Positions 1 through 8,150 of a stretch of DNA of 50,395 bases are shown here, in pieces. The DNA is from an uncultured delta proteobacterium (GTDB lineage: Bacteria; Myxococcota_A; Polyangia; Polyangiales; Ga0077539). The notes below the pieces were generated by a model that searched no databases, was not told where the DNA came from, and saw only the letters and a list, made by a program, of their open reading frames with translations. Location: contig CAIMWA010000211.1 of the NCBI GenBank assembly GCA_903845045.1, positions 1 to 50,395 of the forward strand, read 5' to 3'. The translations under genes and the position numbers were made by a program. Within the stretch, counting starts at the first letter, position 1, and every line of letters begins with the position of its first letter.

Positions 1-1178
1 AAAAAGGTGCGCCACCTTCCGCCGCCGCCGCCGCCGCCGCCGCCGGTCCCGCCCGTGCCGCCCGCGCCGCCGGACGCCACGACGTAGCCCTGCGCCGATG
101 CCGTGCCGAGGGCCACCGTCGTGCCGTCGAGGCCGCGATCGCCGGTGCCGCCGGCGCCGCCGGTGGGCGTCCCGGTGGCGATGCCCGCGGTGCCGCCGAG
201 GGGCAGCGCGCCCGTTCCGACGAGGGTGCCGGGCGATCCCGTGTTGCCGTTGAGCACGCCGCCGGAGCCCCCGAGGCCCGCCATGCCGCAGCCCGCGCCG
301 CCGCGCCCGCCGGCGCTCCCGTCGTCGCCGCGAGATCCGCCCAGGGCCGTTGGCGGCGTCGGCGGGACCGCCGTGGGCGCGTTGGAGCCGGCGCAGGCGC
401 GCACCGCACCGCCGCGCACGGTGACCACGCCGCCGCCCGTCACGATGAGCCCGTAGCAGCTCGACCCCGGAAACGACCCCGGCGACGTCGACTCGAGGTC
501 CACGTCGAGGAGCGTCACGCCGGTGCGAAGGTCCCGCGCGAAGGCCGCGACGGTGGTGCCGCCGAGCACCGATCGCGCCGCGGCGTCGGAGGCGTGCGCC
601 ACCCACCCGCCGGTGCCGCCGGGGTAGCGGCCGGCCACGGTGATGCCATCGACGAGGCGATGCGCCGTGAGCATGCCGTCGGAGCCTCCGTCACCGAGGG
701 CGACGGGCAGCGCCGTGTACGTACCCACCGCCACGAGGATCGTGCGGCGCGCGCCCGCGGCGGCGATGTCGAGGGCGCGGGAGACGGTGCGCACCGGCGC
801 CGCGGGGTCGAGCCCCGACGCCGTGTCGCTTCCGTCGATGGACGACACGAAGACCGTGTCCGCGCGGACACCATCGACGCCATCGCAGTTCTCGTCGACG
901 CCGTTGCCGGGCGGGTCCGCAGCGACGCACGCGTCCATCGGCGGAGGGGGCGCGTCGGCGGTGGCGGCGTCGGTGAACCCGGCGTCGGGCGCCACGTCGG
1001 GAGCCGCGTCGGCGTTCGCATCGGCCGCGACCGTCGCATCGGCGGGAACGCAGCGCTGTGCGCCGTTCATTCCATCGTCGGGAACGTAGCCCGCCCGGCA
1101 GCGCACCACCGTGTCGGTGCACCCATGGACCCACATCGCCAGCATCGTTCCAGCCATCGGCAGACCGCGTCGCAGCAT
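1..1178 (-). CDS. Secreted lipoprotein, DUF1565-like with MopE-type DENCDG motif and poly-Gly region (C-terminus cut by window edge)
   Basis: The frame stays open from ATG 1178 to the window edge, so the gene is 3'-truncated here. The N-terminus (MLRRGLPMAGTML...HGC) looks like a lipoprotein signal with lipobox Cys near residue 23. A low-complexity Ala/Asp/Pro linker follows. Next comes NGVDENCDGVDG, the putative metal-binding motif common in myxobacterial surface proteins. A segment with TVSRALDIAAAAGARRTILV then resembles DUF1565/pectate-lyase-like beta-helix proteins. The remainder is Gly-rich, with many GGxGG turns ending in a (CCG)n-encoded poly-Gly run at about 20-50. It is probably an outer-membrane or surface protein; its function is unknown. 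A TATGGT box lies 8 nt before the ATG. The family call is by motif only. Confidence 0.75.
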   Translation of the reverse strand, partial: MLRRGLPMAGTMLAMWVHGCTDTVVRCRAGYVPDDGMNGAQRCVPADATVAADANADAAPDVAPDAGFTDAATADAPPPPMDACVAADPPGNGVDENCDGVDGVRADTVFVSSIDGSDTASGLDPAAPVRTVSRALDIAAAGARRTILVAVGTYTALPVALGDGGSDGMLTAHRLVDGITVAGRYPGGTGGWVAHASDAAARSVLGGTTVAAFARDLRTGVTLLDVDLESTSPGSFPGSSCYGLIVTGGGVVTVRGGAVRACAGSNAPTAVPPTPPTALGGSRGDDGSAGGRGGAGCGMAGLGGSGGVLNGNTGSPGTLVGTGALPLGGTAGIATGTPTGGAGGTGDRGLDGTTVALGTASAQGYVVASGGAGGTGGTGGGGGGGGGRWRTF

Positions 1179-1186
1179 CGCCGCGC

Positions 1187-1192
1187 ACCATA
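1187..1192 (-). promoter_or_regulatory. Candidate -10 box TATGGT, 8 nt before ATG 1178
   Basis: On the minus strand TATGGT is followed by 8 nt and then the ATG. No Shine-Dalgarno fits in that space, so transcription would start at or next to the start codon. This is one member of the recurrent TAnnnT set in this window. Confidence 0.45.
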
Positions 1193-1347
1193 CCCGCACC
1201 GGCCGCCGCACCTCCACCGATCGACGAAGTCCGGTGGCACGCACATCGCAGACGTACCCAACGAATCCGCGTCCCGTGCGTCCGAAGGTTCGTCCCCCCC
1301 ATCGCACCGCCCCGCCGTCGAGGCCGGTGCCCGAGAGGAGCGTCGCC

Positions 1348-1833
1348 ATGCGTGAACTCATGGAACTTCTGTGTGACTACCTCACGCTGGACCACCGGCT
1401 CACGTGCGGACAGCGCCTGAGCCCGGCACAGCACGCCCGCTGGCTCGCGCTGCAGGGAGCGCTGCCTGGCACGGGAAACGCGCCGGGGCCCGGTCCCTCG
1501 AACGAGCGCACCGACGACGGCGTGCGCGTCGAGCTCACGGCCCACGGCCGCTTCGACGGCGCGCGGCTCATGGGCGTCTCCCGCGACGGACTGCGCCTTC
1601 GGCTCCGCCAGCCCCTCGCCCTCGGCACCCGCACCCTCGTGCGCGTCGTCGTCGGAAGGACCGAGTACGTGTATCCGTGCGTGGTCGCCTGGTGTGACGG
1701 CCATGTCATGGGGGTGTGCTTCGATGGACGGCCGGAGCGCGCCGCGGTGCTCGGCGAGGTCTCCGGGGAATGGCAGTCGCCGCTCAAGCTCGAGACGGGC
1801 TGGGGCGTTCCCGCCGCGTGCGGGCTTGCGTGA
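1348..1833 (+). CDS. PilZ-like domain protein
   Basis: This 161-aa soluble protein is probably a c-di-GMP-responsive or derived PilZ beta-barrel. Residues 55-130 carry the pattern of a PilZ domain: a strand, then GVSRDGLRL (S78-x-x-G81, matching the D/NxSxxG motif), then alternating strands ending in HVMGVCFDG. The classical RxxxR N-terminal switch is not obvious, so ligand binding is uncertain. Residues 1-50 form a helical N-terminal extension. The start at 1348 was chosen because GAGAGGAG lies just upstream and the residues before it are low-complexity. The gene is transcribed divergently from the poly-Gly lipoprotein and faces the Mrp gene tail to tail. Confidence 0.65.
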   Translation: MRELMELLCDYLTLDHRLTCGQRLSPAQHARWLALQGALPGTGNAPGPGPSNERTDDGVRVELTAHGRFDGARLMGVSRDGLRLRLRQPLALGTRTLVRVVVGRTEYVYPCVVAWCDGHVMGVCFDGRPERAAVLGEVSGEWQSPLKLETGWGVPAACGLA

Positions 1834-1839
1834 ACGCTC

Positions 1840-2937
1840 TCAGCGCATGATCGGAAGGCGCTTGGGCCCTTCGACCGGCGCCGCGCCGCCGTAGGACTCG
1901 AAGACCGCCTGCGTGACCTTGTCGGCGAGGCGCTCGGCGATGTCGTTGAAGGCCTTGGCCACGCTGCTCCCGGGCTGCGCCTGCACCACCGGCGTCCCGT
2001 TGTCGCCCCACTCGCGCACCGACGGGTCGATGGGCACCTGCCCCAGCAGCGGGGCCTTGGCGAACTCCGCCACCTTGGCGCCGCCGCCGCGGCCGAAGAT
2101 CTCGATGCGCGCGCCCGCCGTGTCGATGAAATACGACATGTTCTCGACGACGCCGAGGATCGGCACGTTGAGCTTCTGGCACATGCTCACGGACTTGTAG
2201 ACGTCGGCCAGGGCGACCTCCTGCGGCGTCGTCACGATGACCCCGCCGGTCACCTTGAGCTTCTGGAACAGCGTGAGCGCCACGTCGCCAGTGCCCGGCG
2301 GCAGGTCCAGGATCAGGTAGTCGAGCTTTCCCCAGGAGACGTCCTTGAGGAACTGCTGGAGCGCGCCCTGGATCATGGGACCGCGCCAGATCACCGACTG
2401 CTTCGGGTCCTCGAGGAGGAACCCGATGGACATGATCTTGAGCCCGAAGCGCTCCAGCGGCTCGATGAGCTTGCCATCCTTGGAGATGGGCCGGCCCATG
2501 ATGCCGAGCATGGTGGGGACGCTCGGTCCGTAGATGTCGCAATCGAGGAGGCCCACGCGGGCGCCGGAGCGCAGCAGCGACAGCGCGAGGTTCGCCGCCA
2601 CGGTGCTCTTGCCCACGCCGCCCTTGCCCGACATCACCGGGATGACGTTCTTCACCTCGGGGCACGGGTCGTCGCCGGCGATCTGCCGGGTGCGCACGGC
2701 GCTGCCGAAGGTGATCTCGAGCTTCGTCGCGCCGGCCTTGGCCGCCGCCGCCTCGAGGGACTGCACGAGGGCCCCGCGCGCACCGGTGGCGGGCGAGAGC
2801 AGGTCCACCGTCGCGCGCACCACGGTGCCTTCGACGGTGACGTCGCGCACCGCCTTCAGCTCGCCGAGGGTCTTCTGCACCACCGGATCGACCACCTCGG
2901 CCAACGCCTTGCCCACCGCGTCCTGCGAAACCGTCAT
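1840..2937 (-). CDS. mrp: Mrp/ApbC/NBP35-family P-loop ATPase without CxxC motif
   Basis: The protein has 365 aa. Residues 1-85 form a MIP18/DUF59-type domain (EVVDPVVQKTLGEL). The Mrp ATPase domain follows, with deviant Walker A GKGGVGKST (104-112), LLDCDIYGPSVP, the LDLPPGTGD motif and FGRGGG. The family acts as an iron-sulfur cluster carrier or loading ATPase. The position that normally reads ENMSYFxCPxCG here reads ENMSYFIDTAGA, so both cluster-ligating cysteines are absent. The start at ATG 2937 is supported by an upstream GGAGG; an in-frame upstream ATG at 3006 lacks support. The gene stands alone, tail to tail with the PilZ-like gene. Confidence 0.93.
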   Translation of the reverse strand: MTVSQDAVGKALAEVVDPVVQKTLGELKAVRDVTVEGTVVRATVDLLSPATGARGALVQSLEAAAAKAGATKLEITFGSAVRTRQIAGDDPCPEVKNVIPVMSGKGGVGKSTVAANLALSLLRSGARVGLLDCDIYGPSVPTMLGIMGRPISKDGKLIEPLERFGLKIMSIGFLLEDPKQSVIWRGPMIQGALQQFLKDVSWGKLDYLILDLPPGTGDVALTLFQKLKVTGGVIVTTPQEVALADVYKSVSMCQKLNVPILGVVENMSYFIDTAGARIEIFGRGGGAKVAEFAKAPLLGQVPIDPSVREWGDNGTPVVQAQPGSSVAKAFNDIAERLADKVTQAVFESYGGAAPVEGPKRLPIMR

Positions 2938-3035
2938 CGTGCCTCCTGCACACCGCGCGCTGGCGAAATGCCGCGTCGGCATAGGGTGCGGGCCGCGAAG
3001 CGTCAAGGCGATCCTCGGGCGCCCGGAGGCCGTGA

Positions 3036-3041
3036 TACAGA
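3036..3041 (+). promoter_or_regulatory. Candidate extended -10 (TGaTACAGA), 9 nt before ATG 3051
   Basis: TG-A-TACAGA is followed by 9 nt and then ATG. It matches the window-wide TGnTAnnn(T) pattern except for the final A. Confidence 0.35.
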
Positions 3042-3050
3042 CGGCGCACC

Positions 3051-4415
3051 ATGGCCGACGCCCCGCCCACGGAGCCCTCGTACCGCGCCCCCTCGCCCCG
3101 CCGCGTGGCGGTCGCGATCTACCTCGCCGCGGTGCTCGTGTACGCCCTCTTCGCCGGCGACCGGCTGCGCACGCACTCGCCGGACAACCATTTCGCGTAC
3201 CTCGCCGACAGCTTCCTGCACCGCACGCTGGAGGTGCGCTGCAACGACGACCTCGCGCACCACGTCGCGTGCCCGCCGGGCAACGGAGGCAACGACTGGG
3301 CGCGCTACAACGGGCGCTGGTTCGTCGCGTTTCCGCCGTTCCCGGCGGTGCTCTACCTCGCGCCGGTGGCGGTGCTGGGGCGCGATTTTCCGAACCGCGC
3401 CTACGACGTGCTGCTCGCAGGGATCGCCCCGGCGCTGCTGTTCCTGCTCCTCGACGCCCTCGCGCGGCGCGGGCTGAGCGCGCGAACGTTCCGCGAGAAC
3501 CTCGGGCTCACGGCGCTCTTCGCCTTCGGCACGGTGTTCTTCTTCACCGCGGTGCAGGGCGCGGTGTGGTTCACGGCGCACGTCGTGGCCGTGGCGCTGG
3601 CCGCGGGCTTCGTGCTCGCCTCGCTCGACGCGCGGTCGCCGCTGCTCGCCGGGATGCTCGCGGGCATGGCGCTGCACACGCGCCCGCCGATGCTGCTGAT
3701 GTGCCTGTTCTTCGGCCTCGAAGCGGTCCGCGCGCACCGCCTCGGCGCGGGCCCCGAGGTCCCGTCGGACGCGTGGCTGCCGCGCTTCGGCGCGTACCTT
3801 CGCGAGACCGACTGGCGCGCCGTGCTGCGCAAGGTGGCCGTCTTCGCGGTGCCCGTGGTGATCGCGCTGGCGCTCTCCATGGCCTTCAACAAGGCCCGCT
3901 TCGGCGCCACCGGCGAGACCGGCTACCAGTACCTGCAGATCCGCTGGCAGGCGCGCATCCAGCGCTGGGGGCTCTTCAACTTCCACTACCTGTCGCGCAA
4001 CCTCGCCGTGGCCCTCGCGCTGCTGCCGTGGATCACCCGCTCCGCGCCGTTCGTGCAGATCTCGCGGCACGGCCTCGCGCTCTGGGTGACGACGCCGCAG
4101 TACCTCGGGCTGCTGCACCCGTCGCGGCGCAGCGCCGTGGGCGTGCACCTGCTGGTCACGGCGGCGGCCGTCGCGTGCCTCGACCTGCTCTACCAGAACA
4201 GCGGCTGGGTGCAGTTCGGCTACCGCTTCAGCAACGACTACGCGGTGCTCCTCGTGGCCGCCCTCGCGGTGCTCGGACGCTCCTGGAAGAAGGGCGCCTG
4301 GCTGCTGCTCGCCGTGGCCATCGCGGTGAACACCTTCGGCGCCGCGACCTTCGACCGCCCCAACGCCGTGTACCAGGGCGACAACACCGCCGACGGGATG
4401 TTCCAGCCCGATTGA
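3051..4415 (+). CDS. Polytopic membrane protein, GT-C glycosyltransferase-like
   Basis: The protein has 454 aa with about 9-11 hydrophobic segments, the first at residues 20-36. A large early loop (HSPDNHFAYLADSFLHR, then WARYNGRWFVAFPPFP) carries acidic and aromatic residues in the position of the first periplasmic loop of GT-C/dolichyl-phosphate-sugar-type transferases. The TVFFFTAVQGAVWF and HTRPPMLLM segments resemble bacterial PMT-like integral membrane proteins. The acceptor and sugar are unknown. It is a stand-alone gene just upstream of a small membrane-anchored protein gene, in the same direction with a 25-nt gap. No classical Shine-Dalgarno precedes the start. The function is inferred from overall architecture, and no decisive catalytic motif is seen. 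Confidence 0.7.
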   Translation: MADAPPTEPSYRAPSPRRVAVAIYLAAVLVYALFAGDRLRTHSPDNHFAYLADSFLHRTLEVRCNDDLAHHVACPPGNGGNDWARYNGRWFVAFPPFPAVLYLAPVAVLGRDFPNRAYDVLLAGIAPALLFLLLDALARRGLSARTFRENLGLTALFAFGTVFFFTAVQGAVWFTAHVVAVALAAGFVLASLDARSPLLAGMLAGMALHTRPPMLLMCLFFGLEAVRAHRLGAGPEVPSDAWLPRFGAYLRETDWRAVLRKVAVFAVPVVIALALSMAFNKARFGATGETGYQYLQIRWQARIQRWGLFNFHYLSRNLAVALALLPWITRSAPFVQISRHGLALWVTTPQYLGLLHPSRRSAVGVHLLVTAAAVACLDLLYQNSGWVQFGYRFSNDYAVLLVAALAVLGRSWKKGAWLLLAVAIAVNTFGAATFDRPNAVYQGDNTADGMFQPD

Positions 4416-4428
4416 CCGCCGGGCGTGC

Positions 4429-4434
4429 TACGCC
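4429..4434 (+). promoter_or_regulatory. Candidate extended -10 (TGcTACGCC), 6 nt before GTG 4441
   Basis: TGC-TACGCC lies in the 25-nt gap between two same-strand genes, 6 nt before the GTG start. If it is used, the mRNA would be leaderless. The last base of the hexamer is C rather than T. Confidence 0.25.
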
Positions 4435-4440
4435 TGCGCC

Positions 4441-5061
4441 GTGCCGTTGCCGTTGCTCGCCGTGTCGGTGCTGGGTCTGGTGGCGCTGGGGGTGCTCGCG
4501 CTCCTCGCGTGGCGCGAGGTGGCCGCCGCCCGCGCGGCGCAGCACGACCGCGACGTCGTCACGGCGCACTGGGAGTCGCTGGTGATGCAGCGTCGCGACC
4601 TGCGCCTCGCCGTCGACGCCGCGGGCGTTCCGGCGCTCCACGGGCGCGCGGGGCTCTTCGGGTACGTGATCCGCGTCGGCGACGAGGGCCCCTCGCAAGG
4701 GCGGCCGTGGGCGTGCGCGGCGGCGATCACCGCGGCGTCGAGCCTCACGGTGCGCCGGCACGGCGACGCCTCCTCGACGCTGCCCGACCTCGCCGAAGGG
4801 CTGCGCACCGGCGACGACGATTTCGACGCGGTCTTCGAGGTGCGCTGCGACGACGCCGACGCGGCCCGGGCGTGCCTCGGCGTCGACGTGCGCACCGCGA
4901 TGCTGGCCCTTCCGGCGGCGTGGGCGTGCCTCGACGACGGCGGCCTGCGCCTCGACCTCGGGAGCTCCGCGACGGCGGTGGACCACGCCCTCGTCGACGC
5001 GCTCCGCGACCTGGTGGTGGCCGTCGGGCGGGCGTCGTCGCGGGCCGGCGCGGCAGGTTGA
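4441..5061 (+). CDS. Membrane-anchored protein of unknown function
   Basis: The protein has 206 aa with a GTG start. A single N-terminal transmembrane segment (residues 4-24, LLAVSVLGLVALGVLALLAW) precedes a soluble domain of about 180 aa. The domain pattern FDAVFEVRCDD...LDDGGLRLDLG resembles small membrane-anchored proteins in which a cytoplasmic or periplasmic beta-rich domain follows one helix. I do not recognise the family with confidence. It sits 25 nt downstream of the GT-C-like membrane protein and 33 nt upstream of a small lipoprotein, all in the same direction. Confidence 0.7.
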   Translation: MPLPLLAVSVLGLVALGVLALLAWREVAAARAAQHDRDVVTAHWESLVMQRRDLRLAVDAAGVPALHGRAGLFGYVIRVGDEGPSQGRPWACAAAITAASSLTVRRHGDASSTLPDLAEGLRTGDDDFDAVFEVRCDDADAARACLGVDVRTAMLALPAAWACLDDGGLRLDLGSSATAVDHALVDALRDLVVAVGRASSRAGAAG

Positions 5062-5081
5062 GCGCCGCGCGCGGCCGGTGG

Positions 5082-5087
5082 TACGGT
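5082..5087 (+). promoter_or_regulatory. Extended -10 box TGgTACGGT, 7 nt before ATG 5095
   Basis: TGG-TACGGT is separated by exactly 7 nt from the ATG of the lipoprotein gene, the usual distance from a -10 hexamer to +1. This makes a leaderless transcript likely. The same TGGTACGGT sequence precedes the start at 33029. Confidence 0.55.
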
Positions 5088-5094
5088 GCGCGCC

Positions 5095-5451
5095 ATGCTG
5101 CGCCTGCTGGCCCCGATGATCGCGCTCCTCGCCGCCCTCGGGTGCGCCGACACGCAGCCCTACCAGACCTGCAACAGCCACCTGCTCTGTGCGGGGAGCA
5201 CGCCGCTGTGCCTCTCGACGACCGCGGCGTCGGGCCGCGTGGCGGCGTTCTGCACGTCGCACTGCACCATCGCGGGAGCGACGGCGTCGGGGTCCGAGTG
5301 CCCCGCGAACAGCGCCTGCGTGCGCGTCAACGGCGTGGACCTCACGTGCATGAAGCGCTGCACCACCGACGCCGACTGCCCCTTCACCAACGGCGCGTGC
5401 CTCGTCACCGCCGACTCGCTGGGCGCGCGCATCTGCGCCGTGCGGCCCTGA
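5095..5451 (+). CDS. Small Cys-rich lipoprotein
   Basis: The protein has 118 aa from ATG 5095. It has a lipoprotein signal MLRLLAPMIALLAALGC with lipobox A-L-G-C. The mature part contains about ten cysteines in CxxxxLCxGSxPLC and CTTDADCPFTNGAC patterns, typical of small disulphide-rich myxobacterial lipoproteins. The function is unknown. An in-frame GTG at 5086 is rejected as the start because it overlaps the TACGGT box that looks like the gene's own promoter. The partner-switch module lies 58 nt downstream in the same direction, with its own TAGAGT box in between. Confidence 0.8.
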   Translation: MLRLLAPMIALLAALGCADTQPYQTCNSHLLCAGSTPLCLSTTAASGRVAAFCTSHCTIAGATASGSECPANSACVRVNGVDLTCMKRCTTDADCPFTNGACLVTADSLGARICAVRP

Positions 5452-5481
5452 CGTCCGTTGAGCGCGGGCGCCGCGGGATGG

Positions 5482-5487
5482 TAGAGT
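5482..5487 (+). promoter_or_regulatory. Candidate extended -10 (TGgTAGAGT) for the partner-switch module
   Basis: TGG-TAGAGT lies 22 nt before TTG 5510. That leaves a short leader, and a GGAG at 5501-5504 is well placed as a ribosome binding site. This contrasts with the leaderless-type spacing at 5082. Confidence 0.4.
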
Positions 5488-5509
5488 CCCGGACGGTGTC
5501 GGAGAGCCG

Positions 5510-5983
5510 TTGACGCTGAGATTCACAGCGAGCGTTCCAGGGGAGCTTCGCTTCCGCGACCTCGTGGGCGCGATGCTGCGCGCGGTGTGCCTGCGCATCG
5601 AGCGCGACGCCGGCTGCGACGGGCTCGAGTGGCGGATGATCAGCGCCTTCAACGAGGCCTTCAACAACGTCGTCGAGCACGCCTACGCGATGACCCGCGG
5701 CGACATCGAGGTGTCGCTGCTCGTCGAGGACGACCGCGTCGAGCTCCACCTCGCGGACCACGGCGACGGCTTCGACTTCGGCGGCGGTCCGGCGGAGAAC
5801 GAGCCGCCGGCCTTCGAGGGCCTCTCCGAAGGCGGCATGGGGCTGTTCATCATCCGCAGCGTGATGTCCGCGGTGGTGTACGAACGCCGGGCCGACCGCA
5901 ACCTCTTGATCATGACGAAGACCCTGTCGGGCTGTACGCCGGCTTTGACCGCGCCGGCGCACGGAGACCAAACACGATGCTGA
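5510..5983 (+). CDS. RsbW/SpoIIAB-like anti-sigma or switch-protein kinase (HATPase_c_2)
   Basis: This 157-aa GHKL-fold serine kinase has N-box NEAFNNVVEH (residues 48-57), G1 box DHGDG (83-87) and G2 box GGMGLFII (108-115). Proteins of this family phosphorylate a STAS antagonist and bind a partner, often a sigma factor. The start is TTG, preceded by GGAG at a good distance. The 3' end overlaps the STAS gene by 7 nt, consistent with coupled translation of kinase and antagonist. No sigma factor lies next to it, so the output partner is unknown. The C-terminal 20 residues past the fold are low-complexity. Confidence 0.9.
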   Translation: MTLRFTASVPGELRFRDLVGAMLRAVCLRIERDAGCDGLEWRMISAFNEAFNNVVEHAYAMTRGDIEVSLLVEDDRVELHLADHGDGFDFGGGPAENEPPAFEGLSEGGMGLFIIRSVMSAVVYERRADRNLLIMTKTLSGCTPALTAPAHGDQTRC

Positions 5984-6315
5984 AACACGACATCTCCGAG
6001 CGCGGCGCCGTCACGCTGGTGCGCCTCGACGAAGAGAACCTCGACGCACTCACGGTCCCCGACGCTCGCCCGCTCGTGGAGCGGCTCGTCGAGCGCGGGG
6101 GCATCAAGGTCGTGCTCGACCTCACCGCGGTGCGGATCATCGACAGCTCCGGCGTCGCGATCATCGTGTCGCTCTTCAAGCGGCTGCGGGCCCTCGGCGG
6201 CGCGCTCCGCGTGGCGGGCGTGACCGGCCAGCCCCGGGAGATCTTCTCGATGCTGCGCCTCGACCAGGTGCTCCCGATGTTCGCCGATGCCGACGAGGCG
6301 CTGAAGGGCTTCTGA
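5977..6315 (+). CDS. STAS-domain anti-anti-sigma factor (SpoIIAA/RsbV-like)
   Basis: This 112-aa protein is a single STAS domain. LDLTAVRIIDSSGVAIIV contains D56-S57-S58-G59, the loop phosphorylated in SpoIIAA/RsbV; by alignment the second serine is the acceptor. It is the expected substrate of the kinase encoded just upstream (7-nt overlap) and of the PP2C phosphatase just downstream (7-nt gap). The order kinase, antagonist, phosphatase forms a complete partner-switch module. Confidence 0.92.
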   Translation: MLKHDISERGAVTLVRLDEENLDALTVPDARPLVERLVERGGIKVVLDLTAVRIIDSSGVAIIVSLFKRLRALGGALRVAGVTGQPREIFSMLRLDQVLPMFADADEALKGF

Positions 6316-6322
6316 CCGAACC

Positions 6323-8143
6323 GTGGGCAGCATCGTCACGCTCGGTCCCGCCGACGCCGGCAAGACGCACCGCCTCGACACCGGCGAGTGCCTGCTCGGG
6401 CGGCGCCTCGACTGCGACGTGTGCATCCCCGACCAGCGCATCTCGCGGCGGCACGCGCGCATCCGCAAGGAGGGCGAAGGCTACGCCCTCGAGGACCTCG
6501 GGAGCTGCAACGGCACCTTCGTCAACGGCCGGCGCATCCAAGGCAGCGCGCGGCTGCGGCACGGCGACGAGGTCGAGATCGGGGCGTCGCGGTTCCGCAT
6601 CGACCTGAGCGACGAGATGGTGGCGCAGGCCGAGAACCCGGCGGTGCGCATCACGCAGGACGTCACCGAGCACACGCTGCACATGATCGAGGTGGCGCAC
6701 CTCGGGCTCACGCCGTCGCTGCCGCCGCCGGGCGCGCCGAAGCCCGTGCCCAAGGCCCTCGACGCGCAGCGCCTCGAGCGAAAGCTCCAGGCCATGTACC
6801 GCATCAGCGAGACCGTCGCGGGCACCCTCGACGCGTCGGCGCTGCTCGAGCGCGTGTGCGGCATCCTGCTCGAGGTGTTCCCGCAGGCGGTGGCCGTGGC
6901 GGCGGTGACCGTGGAGCCGCGCACGAAGCAGCTCCGCACGCAGGCCTCGCGGCGCCGCGCCGGTCGCGACACCCCCGCGCCGGGGCCCATGGACATCTCG
7001 CAGCAGGTGGTCGACCGCGTGCTGCGCCAGGGCCACTCGGTGCTGCTCCGCGCCACCGAGATGGACCACGACGCGCTGGGCCTCGACACGCCCGCCGGTC
7101 CCCTCGACACGCTGGTGATCAAGAACCCGCTGCCGATGCCGCGGGCCGACGGGTCGCTGCCGACGAAGGCCGAGGGCGCCGTGGGCTGGCGCATGGGCGC
7201 GCCGCTCATCGTGCGCGGCGAGCACATGGGCATCCTGCACGTCGACGCCGACGCGGTGCTCGGCTACTTCACGCAGGACGACCTCGACCTGTTCCAAGCC
7301 CTCGCGGGCCAGGCCGCCGTGGCGCTGCACCTCATCGGCATGCACCAGCGCCTGCTCGCGCGGGACCGCCTCGACTACGACCTGCAGCTCGCGCGGCAGA
7401 TCCAGCGGAACCTTCTCCCGCGCAACCCGCCGCGCATCGCCGGCGTCGACTTCGCGGTGCACTACGAGCCCGCGTTCCACGTGGGCGGCGACTTCTACGA
7501 CTTCCTGTGGCTCGACCCGCAGCGCCTCGCGATGGTGGTCGGCGACGTGTCGGGCAAGGCCATCTCCGGCGCGCTCTTCATGGCCCGCGTCACCAGCGAG
7601 ATCCGCTTCGCGGCGCCCGTCGAGTCGCACCCGCGGCGCATCATCCAGCGCGTCAACCGCGCCCTCGCCGAGGTCGCCGAGGACGGGATGTTCGTCACCA
7701 TGGCGTTCCTCTCCCTCGACCTCACGCAGCAGATCCTGCGGTTCTCGAACGCGGGGCACACCACGCCGGCGCTGCTGCGCGGCGGCAAGGTGACGCCGCT
7801 GGAGTACCCGTCGGCGCGGTGCCTGCCCGTGGGCGTCGAGGCGCGCGTCGAGGTGGCCGAGGCGCAGGTGAAGCTCATCCCCGGCGACGTGCTGGTGCTC
7901 TACACCGACGGCATCATCGAGGCGCGATCGATGAAGGGCGAGTTCTACGGCGTGCCGCGGCTGCACTCGGTGCTCGAGAAGTGCGGCGGCGGCACGGCGC
8001 GCAAGGTCCTCGAGGCGGTGCTCGCCGACGTCGACCGCTTCGTCGAGGACGCCCCGCAGGCCGACGATCAGACGGTGGTGTGCCTGGCGATCTCGGAGAC
8101 GTCGGGCAAGCGCTTCGACACCATGGTGCCCACGGGCCCCTGA
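6323..8143 (+). CDS. FHA-GAF-PP2C (RsbU/SpoIIE-type) protein phosphatase
   Basis: The protein has 606 aa with a GTG start 7 nt after the STAS gene. An FHA domain spans residues 20-95 (LGRRLDCDV, S41-R-R-H44, N63-G64), which reads phosphothreonine. A linker with a short helix (about 147-165) follows. A GAF domain spans 165-340, then a coiled segment (345-365, LQLARQIQRNLLP). A PPM/SpoIIE phosphatase domain spans 375-592, with metal-binding D390 in GGDFYD, D408 in GDVSGKA, D529 in YTDG and D582 in ADDQTV. It likely dephosphorylates the adjacent STAS protein. The FHA head implies that Ser/Thr-kinase output or a phosphorylated partner gates the phosphatase; GAF adds a small-molecule input. All catalytic aspartates are present. 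Confidence 0.93.
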   Translation: MGSIVTLGPADAGKTHRLDTGECLLGRRLDCDVCIPDQRISRRHARIRKEGEGYALEDLGSCNGTFVNGRRIQGSARLRHGDEVEIGASRFRIDLSDEMVAQAENPAVRITQDVTEHTLHMIEVAHLGLTPSLPPPGAPKPVPKALDAQRLERKLQAMYRISETVAGTLDASALLERVCGILLEVFPQAVAVAAVTVEPRTKQLRTQASRRRAGRDTPAPGPMDISQQVVDRVLRQGHSVLLRATEMDHDALGLDTPAGPLDTLVIKNPLPMPRADGSLPTKAEGAVGWRMGAPLIVRGEHMGILHVDADAVLGYFTQDDLDLFQALAGQAAVALHLIGMHQRLLARDRLDYDLQLARQIQRNLLPRNPPRIAGVDFAVHYEPAFHVGGDFYDFLWLDPQRLAMVVGDVSGKAISGALFMARVTSEIRFAAPVESHPRRIIQRVNRALAEVAEDGMFVTMAFLSLDLTQQILRFSNAGHTTPALLRGGKVTPLEYPSARCLPVGVEARVEVAEAQVKLIPGDVLVLYTDGIIEARSMKGEFYGVPRLHSVLEKCGGGTARKVLEAVLADVDRFVEDAPQADDQTVVCLAISETSGKRFDTMVPTGP

Positions 8144-8150
8144 AGGCTCG

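Noticed and set aside
5086..5094. GTG start for the Cys-rich lipoprotein
   Set aside because: It overlaps the TACGGT promoter-like box. ATG 5095 gives a normal lipoprotein signal peptide.
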